Numbered from the stretch's first letter, positions 34,402 through 43,883 are shown. The stretch: 64,000 nt of DNA from Bacillota bacterium (GCA_023426125.1 JAFABI010000084.1:1-64000), one strand, 5' to 3'. Notes: a model not told the origin generated them from the letters alone. Numbers and translations: made by a program.

Positions 34402-34712
34402 AAAATCAGTTAAATGCGTTGATAGGGAAAACACGTTGCCGGATTGTGTCGCAGAGAGCTGTTGGTTGCTGAAAGACAGTACACGGGGCAAATGGTGAAC
34501 TCACCCTGGAGCGGTCAGCTGAAAGCGCCGCAGCCCTTGTGGTTACTGTCGCGAGTAAGTGTGAACGGGTTTCTCGCCGTTATCGTGAGAGGGCATTGGC
34601 CGTTTTGGCCGGATGCTGCAAAGTGGGGTATGATTATACCAATAAGAGTGGTACCGCGGAAGTTGAAAGCTTTCGTCTCTGGCAGAGATGCCAAGGGAGG
34701 AAGGCTTTTTTT
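34402..34712 (+). promoter_or_regulatory. T-box riboswitch, probable Leu (CUC) specifier
   Basis: Stem I starts around AGAGAGCTGTTGGTTGCTGA (34454-34473) with the AG-bulge type sequence. The T-box core AATAAGAGTGGTACCGCGG is at 34641-34659, followed by a terminator hairpin and T-run ending near 34712. In the specifier loop GTGAACTCACC, the triplet CTC (34500-34502) followed by A fits the usual position and indicates leucine; CAC (His) is the alternative phase. Uncharged tRNA would favour readthrough into the gene at 34784. No other product lies in 34157-34783 apart from the end of the RAYT element and its promoter. Confidence 0.88.
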
Positions 34713-34783
34713 ATTTCCTGGTGATAGAAGAATAAACGGGCCGGACTTATCAACGGACCCGGAGATTTAGGAGGCGAATTAGA

Positions 34784-37315
34784 ATGAAACTTGCATTTTC
34801 AACCCTCGGCTGTCCCGACTTCAGCTGGCCCGACATCTATTCCATGGCCAAGGACCTTGGCTTTGACGGAATTGAGATCCGTGGGCTGGGCAATGAAATA
34901 TTTGCGGTCCAGGCACAGCCATTTACCGAATCCCAGCTGCCCCAGACCGTAAAGAAGCTTAACGAATTGCGGCTGAAAATCCCTTGCCTTTCTTCCGGAT
35001 GCTGTTTGAAATTTGCTGAAAATGCTGACAGAAACCATGAAGAAATCGTGCACTATATTCTGCTGGCCTCCAGGCTTGGCACTCCCTATGTCCGCATTCT
35101 TGCCGACCTTGAGCCCCAGCCCGGCGGAGAGGTGGATGATGCGGTTGTGGCTGCAGCACTGCAGCGTCTTATTCCCCTTGCGGAAGAAAAGGGCGTCACC
35201 TTGCTGGTGGAAACCAATGGCGTCTACTCTGACACGGCCCGCCTGTGCAAGCTTCTTGACCATCTGGGAAGTGATGCGGTAGCTGCCCTGTGGGATATGC
35301 ACCACCCCTACCGGTTTGCAGGTGAGAAGCCCGGAAAAACGGTACAGAACCTGGGTGCCTATATCAAATATGTACATATCAAGGATTCGGTCGTGGATAA
35401 CGGTATCATCCGGTATCGAATGATGGGAGAGGGAGATCTGCCCATTGACGACATGATGCGGGCGCTGCGCTCCATAAATTACGACGGCTATGTCTCTCTG
35501 GAATGGGTCAAGCGTTGGGCAGCCGACCTGGATGATGCGGGTGTTGTTTTTCCGAATTTTGCAAACTATATGAGCCGCTATACTGAAAAAAGTGCGATGA
35601 AGGGCCACCTTTTCGACAATAATGCAAAAACCGGAAAATATATCTGGGAGAAAGATGCGCTGATTGACCTTACCTTCTCTCAGGTGCTTGACCGCGTAGT
35701 CGATGAGTTCCCGGACCAATATGCATTCCGTTATACCACCATGGATTATACCAGAACCTATTCCGAGTTCAGGGATGACGTGGATACATTTGCACGGTCA
35801 CTGATTGCAATGGGCGTCAGGCAGGGTGACCATGTTGCCGTGTGGGCGACCAATGTTCCCCAGTGGTACATTACCTTCTGGGCAGCGACAAAAATAGGCG
35901 CCGTACTTGTAACCGTAAATACCGCCTATAAGATTTATGAAGCGGAATACCTGCTGCGCCAGTCAGATACGCATACCCTTGTATTGATCGACGGTTTCAA
36001 GGACTCGGACTATGTCGGTATTATCAAGGAACTCTGTCCCGAGCTGGAAACCGCTGAAGCCGGAAAGCCGCTGCATTTGAAAAGGCTGCCTTTCCTGCGC
36101 AACATTGTCACTGTGGATTCAAGGCAAAAGGGCTGCCTGACCTGGGACGACGCCATAGCCATGGCCGGCAGAGTCCCCATTGAGGAGGTTTACCGCCGCG
36201 CGCTTTCCACCAACAGGCACGATGTCTGCAACATGCAGTATACGTCGGGAACCACAGGCTTCCCCAAGGGTGTTATGCTCACCCATTACAATGTGGTGAA
36301 CAACGGCAAAAATATCGGCGACTGCATGGATCTTTCGACGGCTGACCGTATGATGATTCATGTGCCGATGTTCCACTGTTTCGGCATGGTGCTTGCCATG
36401 ACGGCATCCATGACCCATGGGGTCACTCTCTGTCCGATGCCCTATTTCTCGCCGAAGCTGTCGCTGGAGTGCATCAACAAGGAGCGGATTACCTGTTTCC
36501 ATGGTGTTCCAACCATGTTTATCGCGATGCTGGAGCATGAGGATTTCCCCAAGACGGACTTCTCCTATATGAGGACCGGCATTATGGCGGGCAGCCCCTG
36601 TCCTGTCAAGGTTATGCAGGACGTGGTGGATAAGATGAACATGACACAGATCAGCATTGTGTTTGGACAGACCGAAGCCTCACCTGGCTGTACCCAGAGC
36701 CGCGTCGACGACCCGCTGGAAGTGCGTGTGAATACTGTTGGACGTGCGCTTCCCGGAGTTGAGTGCAAAATTGTCGATCCCGTTACCGGAGAGGATTTGC
36801 CTGACGACGTCGACGGCGAGTTCGTAGCACGCGGCTATAACATCATGAAAGGCTATTATAAGATGCCGGAGGCAACGGCCGCCGCCATCGATGAAAACGG
36901 CTGGCTGCATACCGGCGACCTGGCAAGGCGTGACGAAAACGGAAACTACAAAATCACCGGACGCATCAAGGACATGATTATCCGGGGCGGCGAAAACATC
37001 TATCCCAAGGAAATTGAAGATTTTATCTATACGCATCCCAAGGTGAAAGATGTCCAGGTGATCGGCGTGCCCGACAAACAGTATGGCGAGGAGATTATGG
37101 CGTGTGTGATCCTGAAGGATGGAGTAACACTGACTTCCGACGAGTTGAAGGACTTTATCCGTTCCCATATGGCAAAGCACAAAACTCCCCGTTACATCGA
37201 TTTTGTCACTGAATTCCCCATGAATGCCGCCGGAAAAATCATGAAATACAAGATGCGGGAGCAGGCGGTGGAAAAACTGGGTCTGCAGGCGGCAAACAAG
37301 ATTGTTACCGCATAG
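34784..37315 (+). CDS. Sugar-isomerase-like TIM barrel fused to an AMP-forming acyl-CoA synthetase
   Basis: 843 residues; ATG 34784 follows AGGAGG. Residues 1-270 form an AP-endonuclease-2/xylose-isomerase-like TIM barrel (MKLAFSTLGCPDFSWPDI, LVETNGVYSD, ALWDMHHPYR, YVHIKDS, SLEWVKRW), including likely metal ligands Glu, Asp/His, His and Glu. Residues 285-843 form an ANL-family ligase with YTSGTTGFPKG (about 486), GQTEASPGC, the GRIKDMIIRGGENIYP hinge and the catalytic Lys in AAGKIMK (about 818). The joining of these two enzymes in one chain is unusual. It may isomerise or epimerise a hydroxyacid or sugar acid and activate it, but the substrate is not readable. Under T-box control. Confidence 0.85.
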   Translation: MKLAFSTLGCPDFSWPDIYSMAKDLGFDGIEIRGLGNEIFAVQAQPFTESQLPQTVKKLNELRLKIPCLSSGCCLKFAENADRNHEEIVHYILLASRLGTPYVRILADLEPQPGGEVDDAVVAAALQRLIPLAEEKGVTLLVETNGVYSDTARLCKLLDHLGSDAVAALWDMHHPYRFAGEKPGKTVQNLGAYIKYVHIKDSVVDNGIIRYRMMGEGDLPIDDMMRALRSINYDGYVSLEWVKRWAADLDDAGVVFPNFANYMSRYTEKSAMKGHLFDNNAKTGKYIWEKDALIDLTFSQVLDRVVDEFPDQYAFRYTTMDYTRTYSEFRDDVDTFARSLIAMGVRQGDHVAVWATNVPQWYITFWAATKIGAVLVTVNTAYKIYEAEYLLRQSDTHTLVLIDGFKDSDYVGIIKELCPELETAEAGKPLHLKRLPFLRNIVTVDSRQKGCLTWDDAIAMAGRVPIEEVYRRALSTNRHDVCNMQYTSGTTGFPKGVMLTHYNVVNNGKNIGDCMDLSTADRMMIHVPMFHCFGMVLAMTASMTHGVTLCPMPYFSPKLSLECINKERITCFHGVPTMFIAMLEHEDFPKTDFSYMRTGIMAGSPCPVKVMQDVVDKMNMTQISIVFGQTEASPGCTQSRVDDPLEVRVNTVGRALPGVECKIVDPVTGEDLPDDVDGEFVARGYNIMKGYYKMPEATAAAIDENGWLHTGDLARRDENGNYKITGRIKDMIIRGGENIYPKEIEDFIYTHPKVKDVQVIGVPDKQYGEEIMACVILKDGVTLTSDELKDFIRSHMAKHKTPRYIDFVTEFPMNAAGKIMKYKMREQAVEKLGLQAANKIVTA

Positions 37316-37330
37316 CGGATAGAATAGAAG

Positions 37331-37362
37331 GAGCAGAGAAGGCAGATTCTCTGCTCTTTTTT
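37331..37362 (+). terminator. Terminator after the isomerase-ligase fusion
   Basis: GAGCAGAGAA (37331-37340), 6-base loop, TTCTCTGCTC (37347-37356), six T. The remaining gap to 37634 shows no gene. Confidence 0.85.
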
Positions 37363-37634
37363 CATGGAATTCCGTTATTTCTGTAAAGAATGCTCCGGAT
37401 AAGCCGATAAAATGACTGTAAAATATGCTATTTATACTATTAATGTAGTGAAAGTGTTTTTCCAGGTCAAAAGCATCAAGTGAGTTATATTAGGACTACA
37501 AGAAAAACAACAGCAAGCTGATTAATAGAGGGAAATTCAGACTGACAAATCTGGAAGGGTGGTTGAATCTAAAGACGGATATTATGAAAGATTGGGTATA
37601 TAATGTTATTGGATTATCAAGACACGGAGAATAA

Positions 37635-38849
37635 ATGAGTATGATGAAAACGGATGAAAACCGGGTAAATAATCTCGTTGAATATGTTCACGGCCTTTTA
37701 CGGAAGGAAAATGGAAAGGAACTGTATTTAAAATACCGGAGTGATATTGAGCAGGTTACTCCCCAGGAGGCTTTTGAGATTTTCTACCGCCTGCTTCAAA
37801 TGGGGCAGGCGCCGGGAGAAATACTGACATACCTTGACAAGGTCATCAATGTATTCTATAAAAGCCTGGCCGGGTATTCGTGGAAGAGGCCTGAAGAGAA
37901 TAGCTTTCTGGGGCTCCTGATGCAGGAAAACCGCGCATTGGTTGCCAGGCTTGAGGCGATTAAAAAAATTATTAAGGAAAAGGATTTCCAGGCCGGGAAA
38001 GAAGAATTAACGGTAAAAATCCGGGAATTACTGAAATTCAACGGTCATTATCTGAAAAAGGAAAATATCCTGTTTCCGTTTCTGGAAAAGAAAGCAAAGA
38101 AGTTTGACGGACTGGCCATTATGTGGTCTTTGCACGATGAGGCAAGGGCTCGACTAAAAAAAGTTATAGAATGCCTTGAAGCCAAAGAATGTAAAGAGGC
38201 AGAATTCAATGCAGAGATAGGAACCCTTTTCTTTGACATATACGGACTTGTGCAGAAGGAGGAACTGATCCTTTTTCCGACAGCCAGTGAAATCATCGGT
38301 GAAAATGAATGGAGCGAAATGCAAAAACAGAGCATGGAGTACGATTTCCCCTTTATAGAAAAGCCTAAGCAGGAGTTGGCGGCGCAAAGCATACCGGGAG
38401 ATATGAATGAGTTGATCACAGCCTTTAAAGAAGATTATCAATTTAGGACAGAGACCGGAGTGCTTAACTTTCAGCAAATGGTGATGATATTCAATGCCTT
38501 GCCGGTAGATCTGACTTTTGTGGATGAAAACAATCAAGTAAGGTTCTTCACAAGGCCGAAGGACCGGATTTTTCCCCGATCTCCCGCGATCATAGGAAGG
38601 GACGTGGAAAAATGCCATCCTCCCGAAAGCGTCCATGTTGTACAGAAGATTATTGAGGCTTTCAGAGCCGGCGAGCAGGATGTGGCCTCATTCTGGATCC
38701 AGCTGAATGGAAAATTGATTCTCATACAGTATTTTGCCTTAAGGGATCCTGCGGGTAAATATGGAGGGATTCTTGAGGTAAGCCAGGACATAAGCGGGAT
38801 CAAAGAGCTGGAAGGGGAGAGAAGGCTGCTTCATTGGGGAAAGGTGTGA
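37635..38849 (+). CDS. DUF438 / hemerythrin HHE / PAS domain protein
   Basis: 404 residues. The N-terminal DUF438-like part (about 10-80) is followed by a hemerythrin-like four-helix bundle (about 100-225). Possible metal ligands lie in FNGHYLKKENILFPFLE, WSLHDEARARL and KEELILFPTASEII. A PAS-like domain (about 275-395) has VDENNQVRFFTRPKDRIFPRSPAIIGRDVEKCHPPESVHVV. Such proteins are thought to sense oxygen, nitric oxide or redox state through iron; no enzymatic output domain is visible. ATG 37635 follows GGAGA. It is a single gene followed by repeat DNA. Confidence 0.82.
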   Translation: MSMMKTDENRVNNLVEYVHGLLRKENGKELYLKYRSDIEQVTPQEAFEIFYRLLQMGQAPGEILTYLDKVINVFYKSLAGYSWKRPEENSFLGLLMQENRALVARLEAIKKIIKEKDFQAGKEELTVKIRELLKFNGHYLKKENILFPFLEKKAKKFDGLAIMWSLHDEARARLKKVIECLEAKECKEAEFNAEIGTLFFDIYGLVQKEELILFPTASEIIGENEWSEMQKQSMEYDFPFIEKPKQELAAQSIPGDMNELITAFKEDYQFRTETGVLNFQQMVMIFNALPVDLTFVDENNQVRFFTRPKDRIFPRSPAIIGRDVEKCHPPESVHVVQKIIEAFRAGEQDVASFWIQLNGKLILIQYFALRDPAGKYGGILEVSQDISGIKELEGERRLLHWGKV

Positions 38850-38856
38850 AAAAATG

Positions 38857-39028
38857 GGGGACAGTTCTGCCTTTTTTAGAACTTTTTAACCTGTGTTAAT
38901 GTGCTTATAGAAAAAAAAATGGGGACAGTTCTGCCTTTTTATAACTTTTTAACCTTTGCTAAGATAGTAGAACCGTCTCAAAGCCATATTCAGGCCAAAA
39001 AGATTCTAAGGAAAGCAGAACTGTCCCC
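38857..39028. repeat. GGGGACAGTTCTGC repeats, two direct and one inverted
   Basis: GGGGACAGTTCTGC occurs at 38857-38870 and 38921-38934, each followed by a similar AACTTTTTAACCT stretch. The inverted copy GCAGAACTGTCCCC is at 39015-39028. Seen as a 172-bp element, it is a non-autonomous relative of the RAYT unit with a TGC variant of the end. Confidence 0.75.
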
Positions 39029-39044
39029 GCTTGTGCCCGCTTGT

Positions 39045-39079
39045 GCGTTAGAATTATACCCATAGCATATTTCTAACGC
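39045..39079. terminator. Hairpin in the gap before the metalloprotease gene
   Basis: GCGTTAGAA (39045-39053) pairs perfectly with TTCTAACGC (39071-39079) over a 17-base loop. There is no U-run, so termination is uncertain. The rest of the gap to 39242 shows no gene. Confidence 0.4.
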
Positions 39080-39241
39080 CTTAATAATAGCAAGTGAACC
39101 TGGAAAACTTTATGCTTTTTCTTGAAATATCGCCGCCTATATTATTATCCTCCGGAGAAGAACATGATGCAGATGCTTTGAATACACTGTACTAAATTAA
39201 CCGGGCCGGATTGGCCCGGGGTACATACGGGATGGTGTTAT

Positions 39242-41029
39242 ATGTATAGGAAGAGGAATATCAGGAGGATTTCAGGCGCAGTTTTACTGGAGCAGGGGAC
39301 GGAAAACGGCAATCGGAACGGATTGCTGGAAAATATAGTGATCAGGCTTTACCGGATTGGGGAAGAAACCTTTTGTGGAGAAGAAAATAAAGAGGATGGT
39401 ATGATTTATAAAGAAAAGCTTTTTGCGGAAACATGGACGAATAAGTACGGTAACTACCATTTCTTCGTTCCCAGGGGTTCATATTCAGTTGGTATCGACA
39501 GTACTACGCTGCCTGACGGCTTCGAGGCTGCAGCCGTTGATTTGATGGCTGACTACGAAAGAAATAACGGGCTTGATTTCCAATTAAGGACGAAACCCAA
39601 TGCGGCGCAGCCGTTGAACACGGAACCGGCATTGGACCTGTGCGCCTTTGACAAAGTGCGGCATGCATACAGGAAGGGCCTCATCGACGAGGGCAAAAAA
39701 GCTTTGTATACATTGTATTCCATTTTCGACAGGGAGAAGCTTTCAGAGGAATACCGGTCGCAAATTCCGATAAAAAGCGGAACAATTGCCTTGGAGGAAA
39801 TCCAGAGCTATATTGGAAGGCCGGATGCCGACAGAGATACGGTAGAAACTGCCCGAAAGGTAATGGTTTCCGCTGTCCCGAAGCTGGACAGGGAATATAG
39901 AAGCCCGGGTGGCTTTTTCAACATACACTATACCTTGTCCGGAGACAATGCGGTATTCCTCGGTACGCGCTATCGGGACGGCGTTCCTGCTTATGTCAGG
40001 GTGGTGGCAGAAGCCTTCGACCGGGTAAAAACCTTCACCTGCGGCACAAGAGGCTTCCGGCAGCCTGTTTTAAGCGGCGGAAAGACCGCGATAGACGTAC
40101 ATATCTATAATTTGAAAGGCCTGTTCGGCTATACCAGTGCTCTGGGAAAACTGATTTCCAGGGAAACCGGAATTAAGACTGCGCCATGCTATATTTGCAT
40201 TGACAACAACTTTTCCAGGTCCAAAGGCTTTGAAAAAGACCCCCATGATTGCATAAGGGTTACGGCGGCCCATGAGTTTTTTCACGCTGTGCAGTATGCC
40301 TACAATGTAGACGCCGATATCTGGTGGAAGGAGGCCTCGGCCACCTGGAACGAGGACGAGGTTTATAATGGGGTAAACGACTATGTAAGGTATATAGACA
40401 ATTATTTTAAAGCACCCCATAAGCCCCTGGAAGACAGCAGCTATGGCGGAGTTGTTTTTGTCAAATACCTTTCGGAGAACCTGGGAGGCTATGAAACCAT
40501 AAGGAAAATCTGGGAAAACCACGCTTCGATCATCGGCAGCAGCAAAGCTTCCATCGACCGGACCATCAAGGCAATCAAGGAAGGAGAGGATCTGGGAACG
40601 GTCTTTAACAGATTCTCCGCCTGCAATTATAACCCTTCGCAGTATTATAAGGAAGGCGCCCAGTGGAAGACGCAGGTTTTCCTGCAGGAAACCTACCAGA
40701 ATTATCCGGTTGCCCTGACAAGCGACCGGCTGGACCATCTGTCATCCCGCTACCAGCTGTTCAAACCCATGGAAAAAGCCGATCCGGCAGGTTTAAAGCT
40801 GGTAATACAGGCAAATGGCAAAGTGAGATGGGGCTTCAAGATTCAAAAGCGAAAGAGAAAAGACAATATGTGCAGCATGACTGAAATTGGAATGGATAGG
40901 GAATATGACAGGCTGGAGATCGTTTTAAAGGATACATACAAGACATACAGCGAAGTGTGCCTTATCCCCGCCAATCTCGAGAATGAACGGGACCAGCTCC
41001 AGTATTCCTATTCGGCTTCACTTTTATAA
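39242..41029 (+). CDS. MXAN_6640-like HExxH metalloprotease-family protein
   Basis: 595 residues without a signal peptide. The N-terminal part looks like an SdrD/Cna-B-type beta domain (GAVLLEQGTENG, KYGNYHFFVPRGSYSVGI). A helical region follows, then a zinc site HEFFHAVQYAYN (His344, Glu345, His348) with a downstream WWKEASATWNEDE that supplies the likely third Glu ligand. This matches the MXAN_6640 putative metalloprotease family as I remember it. The start ATG 39242 has only a weak ribosome site. Its stop codon TAA lies inside the short MITE copy at 41025-41066, so the natural C-terminus may have been altered. Confidence 0.7.
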   Translation: MYRKRNIRRISGAVLLEQGTENGNRNGLLENIVIRLYRIGEETFCGEENKEDGMIYKEKLFAETWTNKYGNYHFFVPRGSYSVGIDSTTLPDGFEAAAVDLMADYERNNGLDFQLRTKPNAAQPLNTEPALDLCAFDKVRHAYRKGLIDEGKKALYTLYSIFDREKLSEEYRSQIPIKSGTIALEEIQSYIGRPDADRDTVETARKVMVSAVPKLDREYRSPGGFFNIHYTLSGDNAVFLGTRYRDGVPAYVRVVAEAFDRVKTFTCGTRGFRQPVLSGGKTAIDVHIYNLKGLFGYTSALGKLISRETGIKTAPCYICIDNNFSRSKGFEKDPHDCIRVTAAHEFFHAVQYAYNVDADIWWKEASATWNEDEVYNGVNDYVRYIDNYFKAPHKPLEDSSYGGVVFVKYLSENLGGYETIRKIWENHASIIGSSKASIDRTIKAIKEGEDLGTVFNRFSACNYNPSQYYKEGAQWKTQVFLQETYQNYPVALTSDRLDHLSSRYQLFKPMEKADPAGLKLVIQANGKVRWGFKIQKRKRKDNMCSMTEIGMDREYDRLEIVLKDTYKTYSEVCLIPANLENERDQLQYSYSASLL

Positions 41030-41066
41030 CGACCTAATTCGGAGATATTTTGGTCGCCTCGTTATA
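41025..41066. repeat. TATAACGA family, copy 2 (42-bp deletion form)
   Basis: TATAACGACC at the left and CCTCGTTATA at the right, with only 22 bases between. The left end gives the first bases and stop codon of the preceding gene (TAA at 41027-41029). Confidence 0.7.
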
Positions 41067-41141
41067 AGTTTAGAAGGAATCTATGGTTCCGGTTAATTCT
41101 ACTGTCCATACTCCTACATATATCTAATTTTTAAAAGGGTT

Positions 41142-41170
41142 AAGGGGCTGACCCAAAGGTCGCCCCTTTT
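41142..41170 (+). terminator. Terminator between convergent genes
   Basis: AAGGGGC (41142-41148) pairs with GCCCCTT (41162-41168) and T follows; A-rich bases on the left side let it also work for hcp on the minus strand. Confidence 0.6.
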
Positions 41171-41239
41171 CATGCAGTACCCCTGATGGTGAGATCCCAT
41201 TAAGAGCTATACAATAAATGGTAGTGAATTCATAAATTC

Positions 41240-42802
41240 TTATCCAAGAATTGCTTTTAAATCGGCCTCCGGAGTGCTGATGGGTCTCAGTCCGAATTTA
41301 TCCACCAGGACCTGAAGTACGTTGGATGAAAGGAAAGCAGGCAATGAAGGCCCGATGTAAATATTCTTTATGCCCAGCGCCAGCAGCGTGAGAAGAATAC
41401 ATACGGCTTTCTGTTCGTACCATGAAAGCACCAGTGTCAGCGGCAAATCGTTTACACCGCAATTGAAGGCGCCGGCGAGAGCCACAGCTACCTGGATCGC
41501 CGAGTATGCATCGTTGCACTGGCCCATGTCCATGATGCGGGGCAAGCCTCCGATTTCGCCGATATCGAGGTCGTTGAAACGGAATTTGCCGCAGGCAAGG
41601 GTCAGGATAACGGTATCTTTCGGCGTCTGGCGCACAAAATCCGTATAGTAGTTCCTTCCGGGCTTTGCGCCGTCACATCCGCCGACAAGGAAGAAATGCT
41701 TGATCGCTCCGGCCTTTACCGCGTCAATTACCTTATCCGCCACGCCAAGCACAGTATTTCTGGCAAAGCCCGTCATCAGCTCCGAACCGCCGTTGATTCC
41801 CGTAAGGTGCTTATCTTCACTCCATCCGCCCAGTTCAAGCGCTTTTTCAATCACCGGCGTGAAATCCTTTTTTCCATTAACCGCAGGGATATGCCTCAAG
41901 CCCGGATAGCCTACGACATCCGTGGTGAAGACCCTGTCGGAATAGGAGGCCTTCTGGGGCATCAGGCAGTTGGTGGTAAAGAGGAATGCTCCCGGTACGC
42001 CGTCAAATTCCTTCTGCTGATTCTGCCATGCAGTGCCGAAGTTACCCTTGAGCTGCGGGTATTTCTTCAGTTCGGGATAGCCATGGGCAGGCAGCATTTC
42101 GCTGTGGGTATAAATATTTATGCCTTTGCCGGCAGTCTGCTCCAATAGTTCCTTCAAGTCGTGCAGGTCATGCCCGCTGATGACGATGAAGGGGCCTTTT
42201 TCAATGGTGGTTGAAACCTTTGTAGGGACAGGGTGCCCATAGGTGGATGTATTTGCTTCATCCAGGAGCGCCATGCATTTTAAATTGATATTGCCGAACT
42301 CCATCAGAAGGCCAAGCCATTCATCAACAGAATGCTCTTCCCCTAAGGCTTTCATTCCTTTATAAAACCATGCGGACACTTCCTCATCCTTTCTGCCCAG
42401 GGTGTAGGCATGCCATGCGTAAGCGGCCATCCCTCGCATGCCCAGCAATAAGGTGGAACGCAGGGATACCAGGTCCGTGTCTCCGTTCCAGAGCGTATCG
42501 AAAGGCAGGTCTTCTCCCCCGCCCAGTTTAGCTTTTTCCGCCTGTACAAGGTTTTTTAACTCGTCTATCCGGTCTTCGTCGAAGTTCACATTGGTAATCG
42601 TAGCAAAAAGCCCCTGCATCATCAGCTCATCCGCCTCACGGGACGGAGCCTTGCCGGCAGCAGCTCTGGCAAGTCCCACCAGGGCGCAGGTCAATTCATC
42701 CTGCTTGTTGGAGACCTCCGGTTTCTTGCCGCATACGCCTGAATTTGTGCAGCACTTGCCGCCCGCCGCCTGCTCACACTGGAAACAAAACATTTGATTC
42801 AT
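41240..42802 (-). CDS. hcp: Hybrid cluster protein (hydroxylamine reductase)
   Basis: 520 residues; ATG 42802 follows AGGAGG. N-terminal MFCFQCEQAAGGKCC and GVCGK carry the Cys ligands of the first cluster. Further ligands lie in TNCLMPQ, the FLVGGCDGAKPGRNYY region, LTLACGKFRFND and the GQCNDA segment. The family reduces hydroxylamine in vitro and acts as a nitric oxide reductase in cells. The divergent Crp/Fnr gene at 43008 is its likely regulator. Size and ligand pattern fit the shorter (class II) form found in anaerobes. Confidence 0.95.
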   Translation of the reverse strand: MNQMFCFQCEQAAGGKCCTNSGVCGKKPEVSNKQDELTCALVGLARAAAGKAPSREADELMMQGLFATITNVNFDEDRIDELKNLVQAEKAKLGGGEDLPFDTLWNGDTDLVSLRSTLLLGMRGMAAYAWHAYTLGRKDEEVSAWFYKGMKALGEEHSVDEWLGLLMEFGNINLKCMALLDEANTSTYGHPVPTKVSTTIEKGPFIVISGHDLHDLKELLEQTAGKGINIYTHSEMLPAHGYPELKKYPQLKGNFGTAWQNQQKEFDGVPGAFLFTTNCLMPQKASYSDRVFTTDVVGYPGLRHIPAVNGKKDFTPVIEKALELGGWSEDKHLTGINGGSELMTGFARNTVLGVADKVIDAVKAGAIKHFFLVGGCDGAKPGRNYYTDFVRQTPKDTVILTLACGKFRFNDLDIGEIGGLPRIMDMGQCNDAYSAIQVAVALAGAFNCGVNDLPLTLVLSWYEQKAVCILLTLLALGIKNIYIGPSLPAFLSSNVLQVLVDKFGLRPISTPEADLKAILG

Positions 42803-42930
42803 TGGTAAATCCTCCTGTATATTTTATTGTTTATGCCAAACTCAATCTGCATAATTTGTATTACTGCGGCATAGAAACCATATAGGCCTGCATACCGGAT
42901 ACCCTCGCTATATAATTTTTAGTCCTTCCT

Positions 42931-42959
42931 TTGTAATACAGTTCCGATTATAGTATAAT
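42931..42959 (+). promoter_or_regulatory. Promoter of the Crp/Fnr gene in the hcp divergent region
   Basis: TTGTAA (42931-42936), 17-base spacer, TATAAT (42954-42959). The gap 42803-43007 probably also holds the hcp promoter on the other strand; I do not see a clear Fnr-type palindrome. Confidence 0.6.
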
Positions 42960-43007
42960 GAACAGGAAAAATCGGTAGCTGCGGCAACAGAAATGAGGAT
43001 TAATTTT

Positions 43008-43688
43008 ATGGAGGAATACCTGAATATATTGAAAAGAAATAAGCTGTTTGAAGGTGTTGACCTAGCCGAGCTGAAAAGCATGCTGGACTGTCTTGATTGC
43101 AGATTCCGTCAGTACGGCAGGAATGAGTATATCGCTCTGGCGGGAGAGAAGTTTGACAGTGTTGGAATCATTGTCAAGGGAAATGCTTCGGTGATCAAGG
43201 AGGATCTGGACGGCAACCGTATCATAATGACCATGCTGAAGCCCGGCGATATGTTCGGTGAAATGGCGGCATTTTCCAATAAGCCGGTATGGCCTGCCAG
43301 TGTACATTCACAAGAGAAGTGTACGGTTTGCTTCATACCGGCTGCCAGGATCGTATCGGCTTGCAAAAATGCATGCTGCTGGCACACGATTTTAATTCAA
43401 AATTTGTTGCGGACTGTATCAGAAAAGGCCCTGCTGTTGAACCGAAAGGTTGAATATCTATCCATAAAGAGCATGAGAGGCCGTATTTCCGCCTTTTTGC
43501 TGGAGCAATACAAAAAGACGGGGAAGATGACCCTCACCATTTCAATGAACCGTAACCAGCTGGCCGATTTTCTTAACGTTTCCAGGTCCTCCATGTCGAG
43601 AGAGATGTGCAGAATGAAGGAGGAGGGGATTATCGATTTCCACAAGTCAACCTTCAGGATTTTTGACATAAAGGCGCTTAGGCCCTGA
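43008..43688 (+). CDS. Crp/Fnr family regulator, probable hcp activator
   Basis: ATG 43008 follows GAGGA; a longer frame from 42993 is less likely. 226 residues: cyclic-nucleotide-binding-type beta barrel (about 10-125, with KPGDMFGEMAAFSNKP) then a dimer helix and a C-terminal helix-turn-helix NRNQLADFLNVSRSSMSREMCRM. There is no N-terminal FNR Cys cluster; Cys residues in CKNACCWH and elsewhere are scattered. Placement next to hcp is like HcpR-type nitrosative-stress regulators, so NO sensing is a reasonable guess. Confidence 0.88.
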   Translation: MEEYLNILKRNKLFEGVDLAELKSMLDCLDCRFRQYGRNEYIALAGEKFDSVGIIVKGNASVIKEDLDGNRIIMTMLKPGDMFGEMAAFSNKPVWPASVHSQEKCTVCFIPAARIVSACKNACCWHTILIQNLLRTVSEKALLLNRKVEYLSIKSMRGRISAFLLEQYKKTGKMTLTISMNRNQLADFLNVSRSSMSREMCRMKEEGIIDFHKSTFRIFDIKALRP

Positions 43689-43738
43689 GACAAGCTGCAG
43701 TTCTATGGGGTGCGAATTTGAACCAATTTAAAAATACG

Positions 43739-43767
43739 ATGACTTGCACTGTAACTTGCATTATAAT
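43739..43767 (+). promoter_or_regulatory. Promoter of the SLH-domain gene
   Basis: ATGACT (43739-43744), 17-base spacer, TATAAT (43762-43767), about 120 bases before the start codon. Confidence 0.5.
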
Positions 43768-43883
43768 AGAAAGCAAGAGATAGGATCTTCATGACATGGG
43801 AAAACCATGGCACCGGAGCATATACATTTTAACCGCGGGTTGGATGGATTCCCGGATGATTTATAGAGCCTGGAGGTGCTGAT

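Noticed and set aside
34444..34770. Short frames within the T-box leader
   Set aside because: The sequence is explained by the T-box structure and core; the frames have no good start signal.
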